From the NCBI GenBank assembly GCA_014526335.1, contig JACTAT010000040.1:5354725-5418724 (forward strand): DNA of 64,000 nt, in the 5' to 3' direction. Positions within the stretch are counted from its first letter, which is position 1, and every line of letters starts with the position of its first letter. A program made the position numbers and the translations under genes. Of this stretch, positions 48,254-60,248 are shown piece by piece. A model generated the notes under the pieces. That model did not search any database and was not told the DNA's origin. It saw only the letters and a list, made by a program, of their open reading frames with translations. Source of the DNA: Chrysaora quinquecirrha. Lineage: Eukaryota > Cnidaria > Scyphozoa > Semaeostomeae > Pelagiidae.

Positions 48254-49556
48254 GTAAGTAAATCTTTAATCATATTTTTATGTCCCAATTGTGAAAAATA
48301 TTTCAAAGTCAACATTTTACCAGATTTGTCATCACTCAGATTAATAAATACTTAACACAAAAGACTAAAAATCTGAATCTCATTCACCCAGATAATACAT
48401 TATAGCAAAAAGATTACAGTATGCTCAACCGCAGGACAGCAAAACGATAATCTAAGGAAATATGAGATCATCTATTTCAGCAAATTATGCTCAACTAATA
48501 AAAGGGGGTTATGTAGTGTAGCACCTACCCCCCCCTTAAAATCGTTAACTAGGAGCCAGTCGCCTAGGTCGCGAACTAGAAGCACGAGGAGCTAAGATGG
48601 CGATTTATCTTTTGATTAGCAGACTTCCCAGCAAGTTTGGGATGGGATACTAAAGGTTTGAATAAGAGCAGGGGGTTGAAAATTAACCAGCAGGGAGGGG
48701 GTTATTCGTTACTGCAGAGTAAGATTAGGTCGTAATTGTTTCAGTTCCTGATCATTGCCATAGGGTTATTATCTATTTACTTTCTTCTGAAATTACCTTG
48801 AAAAATGATTAAATCAATTAAATTGTCTCTCTCTGCAAAAATAATTATGGATAAAGCTGCTCTGTCGCCTCTTTTTGGGTGCCCTGTCGCTCCGGAAATA
48901 AATTTTACTGGCAGTTTCGTTTTTCCCCGTCTTAGTCTTGCAATTTATGCATTACTTATTATTTGACAGAATATCTTGTATCAGTGCTATTTAGCAATGT
49001 GCTATTTAGCTTTAAATCGAATTCAACTCAATTCTACCATATATGTAAAACATACACCATTTTTGACGATTTTTGAGAGCTCAGTAACGTGGCTTTGATG
49101 TCAATCAAATGTATGATGATGTTGCTGATCTGTATTGTAAACCGAGAAATCCCTTATCCCTGTACTTTTCATCTTTAATCATATATTCTCCTGGCCCCTG
49201 CAGTAATGTTCTTTTGAAGCAAAGTGTTGTAGAAGTAGCATATTGCTGTTGACTTGCAATGCATCGATGAAGCCTTCTTTTTGCCATCAATCATTTATTG
49301 TTTATATTCATGAATGCCTCTTATTTACCACATATGCTTTTCTTTGCAATTATAACAAAGAAGTACAGATACTATGGCCTTAATCTACTATTTATGTTCA
49401 TAAGTACAGTTTCCACATAAAATGCTTTGTCAAAATAAATATTTTTTTGGTGATGGCGTCATCCTGACGACATCATGATTTCGGTGAAATTTAGTACAAT
49501 GAAATTCACTATATACTAATCGAAGATTTTAAGTCAGGAGAATACATATTTTCCCT

Positions 49557-52090
49557 TTTTTTTTTTTTTTACTTTCTTTATTTACCGTTGGTTCTACAAA
49601 TAGCTACAAGCTGGAGCTAATACATACCAACCTAACTAACAACAAAACTAACAGTAGTCTTAAATGTAATAAAAGATAGCTATTAAAATAAAGTTATAAA
49701 GATGCATAAGTGTTATAAACAAACAGCTAATTATTAGGTATGTAACCAATATTTGGCAGAAATTGTGTGCATAGCTTGCAGCTGCATAGCTTTGCCTCTT
49801 GATATTTGTTTTTGAGGTATTGCTGAAAGCTCTGCACAGAACTACTTGCCTTGGCTTCAGCAGAAACCAGATTCCATGACGAGCTGCCTCTGAAAGTCAA
49901 TGTGTCAAGACCGTACCTATTTGTGGCCGGTTTATTGACTTCAAAATGAGATGTCCGCAGATTATACGCAGACTCGTGTGTAAGAAACAGATCTTTCATG
50001 AATTCTGGATTCATACCATGTATGGTTTTGAAAATTTCAACCAAGAGCTTTTGAATGTTTAATTGATGGATTGTTATTGAATTATCTTTTCGCAATAGCT
50101 CTGAGAAACTAAGGGATTCACTATTATTATACGCTAATCTTAAAGCCCTTTCATGGATGGAATTGATTAGATTGTTACTTTTCTTGCTACAGTAGCTTAA
50201 GGGGACAATAGTTTAAATAGGATAGGATGAATGTTTCCATGAGAAGTATCCTTTTTGCTTCATCCAAGTATGGGGCTAATCTTGCGAGAGCACTAAGCTT
50301 TTTCCCAGCAGTTTTGCAAACGTTTTTTATGTGTTTCTCAAATGAAAGCTGGCTATCAAGAGTGACACCAAGGAGTTTAGCTTCGTTAACTTGTTCGAGA
50401 GGATTGTTATTTATTGTCATTACTGCTTTATTTTGTCTATTATTTTTAGCTTCCAGAATCATAAGTTTACATTTTTCACCATTTAAAATCATTGAGTTAT
50501 CTTTAAACCATTTATTAATAAAAATCATTTCTTCATTTATTTTAGTTGTAATTTGGTCAACGTCCTTATCCTTAATCCAAATTGTGTTATCATCAGCATA
50601 GTTACAAAGTTCGCTGTTTTTGATAACAAACAATAAATCATTTATAAAAATGTTGAAAAACAAGGGACCTAGAATGGATCCTTGAGGAACCCCCTGTTTT
50701 ATTTGAATCCAGTCACTATAATTGGAGTTTATTTTTACACGTTGAGTTCTTTCTTGGAGATAGCTTTTGATTAATTTAAGAGCATTCATGCTGAACCCGT
50801 AAGCATCAAGTTTGGCTATAAGGAGCTCGTGAGGGAGACAGTCAAGGCTTTAGACAGGTCCATGAGAACCATGCCATTTTTAAATTTTAGATCCAGATTT
50901 CGCTTAATTTTTTCAATTAGTCGTATTAAGGCGTGCTGTGTCCCGTACTTTTTCCTGAAACCGCAGAGTAGTGGGGAAAGTTTATCCTCCATATATCTAC
51001 TAATCTGGTCTGCCATTATTCTTTCAAAAACTTTAGAAGTCGAAGGAAGAACACTAACAGGACGGTAATTCGACTTCGATGTTGTACTGCCTTTCTTATG
51101 TATGGGTGAGACATCAGCACATTTTAGATCATTAGGAAAAGTACAGCTATTGATAGTTTTATTAAATATTTTATTTATATAAGGGGCTATGCACTCAGCA
51201 GACCATTTTAAGATTTTTGAGGGTATGTCATCTGGCCCTGTTGCTTTCTTGGCGTCGAGATTTACAAATTCATTTTTTATTAAACCGTTATAGGTATTTT
51301 GAAAGTTCATAGAAGGAGTTATATCACCAAGTTGTTCTTTGATTATTTTTTTGATTATTTTAATGCTAGAATGATTTTTATATTTCTCGATTATTCTTAA
51401 TACCTCATCATCGTTTTGACAATCGTTTCCCTGATGACTACAAGTTGTAGTTGTTAATGGATCAGTTTTCGGCAGATTCAGAGAGTCAGTTATATTTATA
51501 AAATAGTTATTCATTATCTGAGCAATGTCCTTGCTTTTTGAGATTATCTTATCATCTTCAATCAGGATGATTTTATTTTGTTTCAGATTGTTATTATTGA
51601 AATTTGGTTTTATAGTAGTCCAGGATCTTTTATTATCGCTAACAAATTTTATGTCTAGGTTCCTAAAATATTCTTTTTTCGTTTGACGTGTAAGTTTAAC
51701 GCATTTGTTTCTCAGTTTTTTGAAATTTTCCCAGTTAACAGTTGTTCTTTCTTTATAATATTTATTTTTGGCTTTTGATCTCGCCATTATAAGTTTCTTC
51801 AAGGACTTGTTCATAAAAGGTGCGTTATTTGCTCTTACCAACTTTGAAGGAGCATGTGCTTCTAGAGTAGAAGCCATGATTTCTGAGAATTCATTGTAGT
51901 CCTCAACATTGGCATAGTATAGTTTACTGTTTAAATCTGCATTAAATTCATCTAAATCAAAATTCTTAAAGTCACGATACTTAATTTTAATTGGTTCTGC
52001 TTTAACGTATTGGGTTTTTAGATTTGAAGCTGTCAATTTGTGAAAATCTGATAGACCTGTTTCTACAGTAATCGTATTAGGGGGATATAT
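49557..52090 (-). mobile_element. 5'-truncated CR1/L2-like LINE (broken reverse transcriptase)
   Basis: Minus strand. It starts near 52090 inside the endonuclease domain (ETGLSDFHKL near 52055), continues as a 406-codon frame with the RT N-terminal part (ATGPDDIPSKIL; YRPVSVLPSTSKVFE), and shifts by one base near 50850 within the DLSKAFD motif. It then gives the RT core with QGVPQGSILGP and YADD near 50600. A further one-base shift lies near 50185, followed by the thumb and C-terminal part (ERALRLAY; 50095-49727). An A-rich end (T run at 49557-49572 on plus) marks the 3' end. Two frameshifts and 5' truncation make it inactive. The order of motifs fits the CR1/L2/Jockey side of non-LTR elements; finer assignment is not possible by eye. 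Confidence 0.9.
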
Positions 52091-52629
52091 CGGTCAAAAG
52101 GCAAACAAGGCATTTTGATGAAGCCATCGAAAAGTCAATTTTCCTTTAAAAAGTTCACAGAGCCCATCTCGGATTTGGAGTCAGTGCTATCGTTTTACTC
52201 AGAATGTGTAATAAAATTAGGTTGGGTTCAAAGTCAGATTATTATGGAAAATTTCCCTTCATATTCTGGCTGTTATGGTCCATGGTGTGTCGCGGACACA
52301 TTCTGCCTCATTTCCTGCAGCACTGTGTCAACTTAATGTGTGCGCAATTATTTTCTTTTCTTTGTTGCTCAATTTCAAGAATGGCATTTGGAGCAAAGCA
52401 AAAAAGCAAGATGATAAAACTTCTTTTTTAAAAATTTCATGGAAATTTCAGTTAACAGTGTCTGAAAAGCGGATATTGAAATTAATTTTGTATCCAATAC
52501 TCTGTTTAGTTTCTTATTCCTGATCATCATTTATTAAATTTGATATGTGCTCTGACTAACGATGTGCTACTTTTATGATATATGTGGAAGAAAGATATAG
52601 CATATGTTAATTGATATTTTGTATTTCAG

Positions 52630-52661
52630 GTTATGTACAAAGTTGGGAGCCTTCTGATTGA
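52630..52661 (+). CDS. NLR copy 2, candidate last exon
   Basis: After TTTTGTATTTCAG, the 32 bases continue in phase 1 from the 37-bp exon as GYVQSWEPSD and then TGA at 52659-52661. The intron (48254-52629) would be 4.4 kb and contains the CR1/L2-like LINE in antisense. Short and therefore uncertain. Confidence 0.4.
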
Positions 52662-52980
52662 AATGAAAAACTTCTGAAATATCCCCTTTGGTGTCCGAAA
52701 TGGCAACATGAACTCTTTCATGGACCTGACGAAGAAACTCGTATATTATGATCTTAATTTTTGTAAATATTATCTCCATTTTTATATATTAGCTATCTGT
52801 TTTTATTATGGATAAATTTTCATCAATTTGTAATGTGGCCCTACCATTAGTCGTCAAAATTGACTTGGGTCTTTTATGAGTTGATTTAGTTTTGCTCATT
52901 GGTGAATCTTTGATATTGTAACACGCAGTTAACCTGAAATCGTCTTTGTGTAGCATTAGTCGTTCACAAGTCGAATCCAG

Positions 52981-53120
52981 TAGTGTCAACCCTTGTGTTC
53001 ATATACTGTTCTACTTAATTAAGTTGGCACAATAGAAGTCCGTTATTTAACAATGTGAAGTTTTTTACAAGGATAACCCTTTGTGGTGACATTGGCTTCA
53101 ACTTGGCAATTAGCATCTTG
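52981..53120 (+). repeat. Dispersed repeat (partner at 54513-54620)
   Basis: GTCAACCCTTGTG, TTCTACT, GGCACA.TAGAAG and GTGA.GACATT occur in the same order in both places, indicating a diverged duplication. No gene is seen in 52100-53690 apart from the candidate NLR exon. Confidence 0.5.
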
Positions 53121-53502
53121 CTTGGGAATCAAGTTTCAAGTTTCCGTCCCACATTTCTCGAGGGATGTTCTTTTAACTGGACTCGAAAATGCTTCGTTGT
53201 GTTGCTCAAGTTTACCTATCATTCCATTGGTGTCATGCCATGATGACATGTTAGAAATAACTTCAGGCACCAAAATGCCATTAAAGTAATCCAAGACTCG
53301 CGAATAACAATAATGCAAACTGCTGTTTACTTTTGCACTAACCGCATGGATATCATGATAGCCACTGAAATAAGTCAAGTTCACCTATCAAATGATTCCG
53401 AATGGTTTTGTAAATCAAAATCAAAGTCATCTTGGTACTTTTTAATGAAAATCAACTTAGAATTTACTATTTATGAAAGTTAAAAATCATTAATAAAAAT
53501 AG

Positions 53503-53562
53503 GGTCGTATGGTCGTGAGGTCGTAGGGTCGTATGGTCTGGGGTCGTGAGGTCGTGGAATCC
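53503..53562 (+). repeat. GGTCGTA short tandem repeat
   Basis: Several copies of GGTCGTAT/GGTCGTGA in about 60 bp. Confidence 0.8.
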
Positions 53563-53693
53563 AGTTAAAAGAACATCCCATTTCTCGATTTATCGAAAGG
53601 AGTTAATTGCATACCAGTGCAACCAACATCAGGCACTATATGCATATCCATTTCCAATTGCAGCAACTTAGGCTTCTCAGCTTTCAAAAATCA

Positions 53694-54370
53694 AAGTCTT
53701 GGTCAGTCAGGTCACTCCAGGTTAATCAAAAACGGTAATAAAGATTAGAGAAACAATAATTCAAGCAAATTTCAAGCAATTTGAGCACCTCCTGACCATG
53801 ACTATTTTGCTTAAGCGGTGCCTTTGATACACGCATTTTTTTTTTGTAAGGAAGTGCTTTATAAGGAAGGTAGTACTCGGATAGGCAAAAAATTAAGGAA
53901 TTTCTAGTACTGGATTTGAGACTACTAAGGAATCTGACTTTTTCTTTAACTTATCATTTCGATTAAAAAAGTTAAAGTTTTGCATTAACAGAGCAAGCAA
54001 GGCTTATTGCCAATAGTTTTCAAGCAGTATTCATTTCTATTCATCTTCTGACACCTTTATGATCTATATTTCCTTGACACTTGCTGGTTTTGAAGAACGA
54101 CAAAGTAAAAAGTTAAGGAATTGCTTAGGAATATTGAGTACTGAAATTTTGCTATCAGTTAAGGAATTTTCAGTACTGAGGCTGAGCCGAACTTCCTTAT
54201 AAAAAAAAATGCGTGTATGTGATCAAATATGTGGTCGAAGTCTTGGTCAGTCAGGTCACTCCAGGTTAATCGAAAACAGACATAAAGATTAGAGAAACAA
54301 TAGTTCAAGCAAATTTCAAGCAATTTGAGCACCTCCTGACCATGACTATTTTGCTTAAGCGGTGCATTTG
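53694..54370 (+). repeat. 133-bp direct repeats bracketing a MITE
   Basis: 53694-53827 and 54238-54370 are near-identical (from AAGTCTTGGTCAGTCAGG to TTGCTTAAGCGGTGC). The MITE at 53830 begins three bases after the first copy. This looks like a tandem duplication with a MITE at the junction. Confidence 0.75.
53830..54215. mobile_element. TA-flanked MITE, AAGGAA subtype (386 bp)
   Basis: CACGCATTTTTTTTTTGTAA at 53830 and an inverted end closing ATGCGTG at 54215; TA at 53828-53829 and 54216-54217. Internal motifs read TTAAGGAAT with an associated AGTACTG, and GAGGCTGAGCC lies near the right end. Non-coding. Confidence 0.8.
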
Positions 54371-54759
54371 GTATGTGATGGAATTTTAGGTCGAGAAAAA
54401 TTGACAAAAAGGGCCATGTACACGGATCGGCAATCTGTTAATCCTTTAAATGACCACATTCGCTTAAAATTCTGCTCGTGAATATGGGGCCATTTTGGCT
54501 AAAGTCTTATTAACGTCAACCCTTGTGCTCATTGACTCTTCTACTAAATATGGCACAGTAGAAGCTTGTTATTTGAGAACGGGAAGTTTTTCATAAGGAT
54601 CAACCTTTGTGATGACATTTCGGTTAGAATTCGTCTGAAGTGGTTCCTCAAGTCTCCATATCAAGTGCCCAGTTTTGGCCATACGACGATGGCGACATTG
54701 TGCTTTTATCATATAGCTCATCAATATAGATCATCATTGTTATATTTCCTGCTTCTTTA

Positions 54760-55675
54760 GGCCACGTCTACACTGATACGTTTTCAAATGAAAACGCAAT
54801 GATTTCTTTGCGTTTTCATCTCCCGACACGGGTGAATTTACGACTGAAAACGCAAGCTCTTGAAAACGTTTTCTTGAGTGGAATCTTTTGAAAACGTAAT
54901 TGTTTGAAAACGCAATTTTCCCGTGTAGACACCGAAAATGTAAATATTTGAAAACGATGCAGCAACACTAATAACTTTCGATGGTTAATTGGTATTGAAT
55001 TTCAAAATTTCAAATTTCAGGTGATGTTGTCGTTTCCTTGTTGAAAGCGAAAACGTTCCGAAAACGCTCCTGTAGACGCCAACTTTTTATATCTTTTCAC
55101 TGACATCAAAAAACGCAAATATTTGAAAACGATGCAGCAACACTAACAACTTTCGATGAATGATTGGTATTGAATTTCAAAATTTCAAATTTCAGGTAAT
55201 GTTGTCGTTTCCGTGTTGAAAGCGAAAACGTTCCGAACACGCTCCTGTAGACGCCAACTTTTTATATCTTTTCACTGACATCAAAAAACGCAAATATTTG
55301 AAAACGATGCAGAAACACTAATAACTTTCGATGAATGATTGGTATTGAATTTCAAAATTTCAAATTTCAGGTGATGTTGTCGTTTCCGTGTTGAAAGCGA
55401 AAACGTTCCGAACACGCTCCTGTAGACGCCAACTTTTTATATCTTTTCACTGACATCAAAAAACGCAAATATTTGAAAACGATGCAGAAACACTAATAAC
55501 TTTCGATGAATGATTGGTATTGAATTTCAAAATTTCAAATTTCAGGTAATGTTGTCGTTTCCGTGTTGAAAGTGAAAACGTTCCGAAAACGCTCCTGTAG
55601 ACGCCAACTTTTTATATCTTTTCACTGACATAAAAAAATGCAAATTTTTGAAAACATGTCCGTGTAGACGTGGCC
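54760..55675. mobile_element. 916-bp TIR element carrying 175-bp tandem repeats
   Basis: GGCCACGTCTACAC at 54760 pairs with GTGTAGACGTGGCC ending at 55675. TA flanks both sides, which may be the target duplication. GAAAACGC motifs repeat near the left end. The interior holds four tandem units with a constant 175-bp step (GATGCAG at 54956, 55131, 55306 and 55481). No transposase. Confidence 0.8.
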
Positions 55676-56177
55676 TACCTAATAATGGCTATATAACGAT
55701 GGCTAAATTGTTGTCCAACCCACATTGATGATAAATTCAAGTTTAAGGACTTGGAAGACTGTACAGGCATGATTTCATCTCATCTTGCCTTGCAGTTGAA
55801 ATATTTTTAAAGAAGAGTGGTAAGCAAATTTGAGCATCAAAATTAGTGTCGTGAATTACCCCCTTAGTTGCTGAATTAACGTTAGTCTTGCTGACGTATT
55901 TAACCATTTTTATGTTGAGAAAAGGACTCCATTAAATTGAATTTTTTTATAACTTAATACTTCATGTAAACAGCTTTTTTAGTAGATACGTTTTAGATTT
56001 ATTTGAGCAGTGTTGTTTTTGAGTCATCCATCGATGTCTTCAGACATATATTCTCTTTAAGAGCTGCCCTAACATTTGAATCACTACAATTAGAAACCCC
56101 AGGCAACTCAGATCTTTCTCTTTTCAATGAAAAAATGAATCTAACTAATCATACCTTATTTCAAAACCTCGACTGCA
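55676..56177. other. No recognised gene
   Basis: AT-rich. The short frame 56003-56185 shows no recognisable motif. Confidence 0.4.
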
Positions 56178-57487
56178 ATGGGTGATCCATCGGTGTTCAT
56201 GGGTTATCATCGGTGTTCCATCGGTGTTTATTTGTGTTCATCGGTGTTTATTGTGTTCCATGGGTGTTCCATCGGTGTTTATTTGAGTTCATCGGTGTTC
56301 CATCGTTTTCATAGGGATTCATCTGTGTTCCATCGGTGTTCCATTAGTGTTCCATCGGTGTTTATTTGTGTTCATCAGTGTTTATTGTGTTCCATCGGTG
56401 TTCCATCGGTGTTTATTTGTGTTCATCGGTGTTCCATCGTTTTCATCGGGATTCATCTGTGTTCCATCGGTGTTCCATTAGTGTTCCATCGGTGTTTATT
56501 GGTGTTCCATCGGTGTTTATTGGTGTTCATCGGTTTTCATCGCTGTCCATCGGTGTTCCATTGGTGTTCCATCGGTGTTTATTGGTGTTCATCGGCTTTC
56601 ATCGCTGTCCATCAGTGTCTCATTGGTGTTCCATCGGTGTTTATTGTTGTTCATCGGTGTTCTATCGTTTTCATCGGGATTTATCTGTGTTCCATCGGTG
56701 TTCAATTGGTGTTCATCGGTTTTCATCGCTGTCCATCGGTGTTGCATTGGTGTTCCATCGGTGTTCATTGGTGTTCATCGGTTTTCATCGCTGTCCATTG
56801 GTGTTCCAATGGTGTTCCATCGGTGTTTATTGGTGTTCATCGACTTTCATCGCTGTCCATCGGTGTTCCATCGTTTTCATCGGGATTCATCTGTGTTCCA
56901 TCGGTGTTCAATTGGTGTTCATCGGTTTTCATCGCTGTTCATCAGTGTTCCATCGTTTTCATCGGGATTCATCTGTGTTCCATCAGTGTTCCATTGGTGT
57001 CCATCGGTGTTCATGAGTTTCCATCGGTGTTCCATTGGTTTTTATTGGTGTTCATCTGTGTTCGATCGGTGTTTATTGGTGTTCATCTGTGTTCTATCGG
57101 TGTTTATTGGTGTTCATTGGTTTTCCATCGGTGTTTATTTGTGTTCATCGGGATTCATCGGTGTTCCATCGATGTTTATTGACGTTCATCGGTGCTCGTC
57201 GGTGTTGCATTGGTGTTCCATCGGTGTTTATTGGTGTTCATCGGTTTTCATCGCTGTCCATTGGTGTTCCATTGGTGTCCATCGGTGTTCATGAGTTTTC
57301 ATCGGTGTTCCATTGGTTTTTATTGGTGTTCATCTGTGTTCCATCGGTGTTTATTGGTGCTCATATGTGTTCCATCGGTGTTTATTGGTGTTCATCGGGG
57401 TTCCATTGGTGTTCATGGGTTTTCATCGATGTCCATTGGTGTTCCATTGGTGTCCATCGGTGTTCATGAGTTTTCATCGGTGTTTCA
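56178..57487 (+). repeat. 10-12-bp minisatellite (CATCGGTGTT type)
   Basis: Variants of TTCCATCGGTGTT and TTCATCGGTGTT. The plus strand is open in all three frames for long stretches (up to 334 codons, VFIGVHRCSIGV-like), a by-product of a unit without stop codons. Confidence 0.95.
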
Positions 57488-57488
57488 A

Positions 57489-57790
57489 GAGCATTTTACT
57501 TAAGAATCTTAATACCTGTCAGTCTATTTAATGGAAAATATCTTCAGATTCTGTCAAGGAAAGAGCATTTTACTTAAGAATCTTAATACCTGTCAGTACT
57601 ATTTGATGGAAAATGTCTTCAGATTCTGTCAAGAAAAGAGCATTTTACTTAAGAATCTTAATACCTGTCAGTCTATTTAATGGAAAATGTCTTCAGATTC
57701 TGTCAAAAAAGAGCATTTTACTTAAGAATCTTAATACCTGTCATTACTATTTAATGAAACATTTCTTCAGATTCTGGACATTCTCCTCGA
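57489..57790 (+). repeat. 74-bp tandem repeat, 4 copies
   Basis: GAGCATTTTACTTAAGAATC recurs at 57489, 57563, 57638 and 57711, followed by TTAATACCTGTCA. It directly abuts the preceding minisatellite. Confidence 0.9.
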
Positions 57791-58361
57791 GTATACCTTT
57801 CAGCAGTCGCTTTTCTTAGCTCTCTTTACTCCACCGTTGCCCTACATGAAAGCAAAAGCAAGGGGCGATTCAATCCTTCAAAATCTCGTACACCGTTGCT
57901 CAAAATCCTATGATTTTTACGGAAATCCCTTAGAAATCCTTTTATTTAGTTGAAGTCAATCTCTTTCATCTTTTCGAGGTGCGAATACCCCTGGCATGAA
58001 AGTGCTCTACCAAAATTTCTACATTTCGCAACAACTATGTGGGAGAACGGCAAAGCCGTTGCAATAAAGTCACATTCTTGGTTGATGTAAATTCTCCACA
58101 TGCTTGATGTCGAATTATACTACCAGAGAGAGAAACTCTCTATTTCATGAAATTTCCTTTTTTTACTGATGAATCTTTGAAATTTTGCATTGACCTCATT
58201 TCTACAACCATATCCCAATTTCCGATAGTGTTGAAAGTTATGCTTAAAAATTTGCATTATGCTTAACACTTCTCAAACTTGTTAATAATATTTCTTTAGA
58301 CATATATCTGTAACCCTGTTATGATAAATTTCAACTATTTTTGTTACCACCCCACATAACG
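57791..58361. other. No gene; dispersed repeat near 57862-57985
   Basis: GGGGCGATTCAATCCTT followed by AAATCCTTTTATTT resembles the repeats at 47265 and 47665. Otherwise AT-rich. Confidence 0.4.
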
Positions 58362-59708
58362 TATGTGCAGTACAGTGGTGGGTGTGCAGTACAGTGATGG
58401 ATGTTCAGTACAGTGGAGGGATACCATGAGTACAGTGGAGGGATACCATGAGTACAGTGGAGGGATACCATGAGTACAGTGGAGGGATACCATGAGTACA
58501 GTGGTGGATGTTCAGTACAGTGGAGGGATACCATGAGTACAGTGGAGGGATACCATCAGTACGGTGGAGGGTGTTCAGTACAGTGGAGGGATATCATCAG
58601 TACAGTGGAGGGATATCATCAGTACAGTGGAGGGATACCATGAGTACAGGGTTGGATGTTCAGTACAGTGGAGGGATACCATGAGTACAGTGGAGGGATA
58701 CCATGAGTACAGTGGTGGATGTTCAGTACAGTGGAGGGATACCATGAGTTGCGTGGATGGATACCATGAGTACAGTGGAGGGATACCATGAGTACAGTGG
58801 TGGATGTTCAGTACAGTGGAGGGATACCATGAGTTGCGTGGATGGATACCATGAGTACAGTGGAGGGATACCATGAGTACAGTGGTGGATGTTCAGTACA
58901 GTGGAGGGATACCATGAGTACAGTGGAGGGATACCATGAGTACAGTGGTGGATGTTCAGTACAGTGGAGGGATACCATGAGTACAGTGGAGGGATACCAT
59001 CAGTACGGTGGAGGGTGTTCAGTACAGTGGAGGGATATCATCAGTACAGTGGAGGGATATCATCAGTACAGTGGAGGGATACCATGAGTACAGGGTTGGA
59101 TGTTCAGTACAGTGGAGGGATACCATGAGTACAGTGGAGGGATACCATGAGTACAGTGGTGGATGTTCAGTACAGTGGAGGGATACCATGAGTTGCGTGG
59201 ATGGATACCATGAGTACAGTGGAGGGATACCATGAGTACAGTGGTGGATGTTCAGTACAGTGGAGGGATACCATGAGTTGCGTGGATGGATACCATCAGT
59301 ACAGTGGTGGATGTTTAGTACAGTGGAGGGATACCATGAGGACAGTGGAGGGATACCATGAGTACAGTGGTGGATGTTCAGTACAGTGGAGGGATACCAT
59401 GAGTACAGTGGAGGGATACCATGAGTACAGTGGTGGATGTTCAGTACAGTGGAGAGATACCATGAGTACAGTGGAGGGATACCATCAGTACAGTGGTGGA
59501 TGTTTAGTACAGTGGAGGGATACCATGAGTACAGTGGAGGGATACCATGAGTACAGTGGTGGATGTTCAGTACAGTGGAGGGATACCATCAGTACAGTGG
59601 TGGATGTTTAGTACAGTGGAGGGATACCATGAGTACAGTGGAGGGATACCATGAGTACAGTGGTGGATGTTTAGTACAGTGGAGGGATACCATGAGTACA
59701 GTGGTGGA
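58362..59708 (+). repeat. About 20-22-bp minisatellite (AGTACAGTGGAGGGATACC)
   Basis: Two main unit types, AGTACAGTGGAGGGATACCA and AGTACAGTGGTGGATGTTC, with variants carrying GAGTTGCGTGGATGG. Longer blocks repeat (58550-58790 is nearly the same as 58995-59235), showing higher-order amplification. The array ends abruptly at the start of the retrotransposon. Confidence 0.95.
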
Positions 59709-60248
59709 TGTTAATACAAACTTTCATTTCACGCTTTTCACTTGTTTACACGCTTTTATTTGTCTTTGTTTTTCAGTAGTTTGTACGTACTGTTTTGTTT
59801 AAATGTCTCTGTAGATCTAATTGTTCGTGGAGTGAACTCTTTCTTTTTGTTAAAATAACGTGCTTGAAGTAGAATTTTTATTATTCCGTTGAGAGTAAGA
59901 TCATGTATAAAAAGGCGAGTAGTTTTTAAGCAAGCCAGATGGAGCCAAAGGGCTCAGAAACAGGTTAACTGTGATGTGCTTGCGACAGGCAGGAAACAGT
60001 TGGTAAGTTGCTATTTATGTATGATATATTTTCTTGTTATTAAGCTCTATTAGTTTCTGTCTTGTTTTTAATTATTGTATTGATTAATTCTAGTTAATCG
60101 ATTTGAAATATCGCATTATCAAGCCCTGCTATACGTCTCTGTGTCGCGCCTGAGGGAAAAGCAATCACATGAAAATTAACAACTGATCTTGGTGTGAATC
60201 TGTTGTGGAAAGGCTGTAGATCGTGCTCAGCAGACTGAGGTGATCAAG
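59709..60248 (+). promoter_or_regulatory. Probable 5' LTR and leader of the BEL/Pao element
   Basis: The minisatellite stops at TG (59709), which fits an LTR start of the TG...CA type. A TATA box (TGTATAAAAAGG) lies near 59904. A consensus donor TTG|GTAAGT at 60002/60003 and a TTGATTAATTCTAG acceptor near 60093 could define a leader intron. I cannot fix the LTR end or primer-binding site because the 3' LTR lies outside the window. Confidence 0.5.

Noticed and set aside
50227..50601. 124-codon plus-strand frame
   Set aside because: It is the antisense shadow of the LINE reverse transcriptase.
56178..57531. Long VFIGVHRCSIGV-type frames
   Set aside because: Artefact of a 10-12-bp minisatellite open in all three forward frames.
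58362..59708. CRISPR-like array of short regular repeats
   Set aside because: No unique spacers, two interleaved unit types, and a eukaryotic context; it is a minisatellite.
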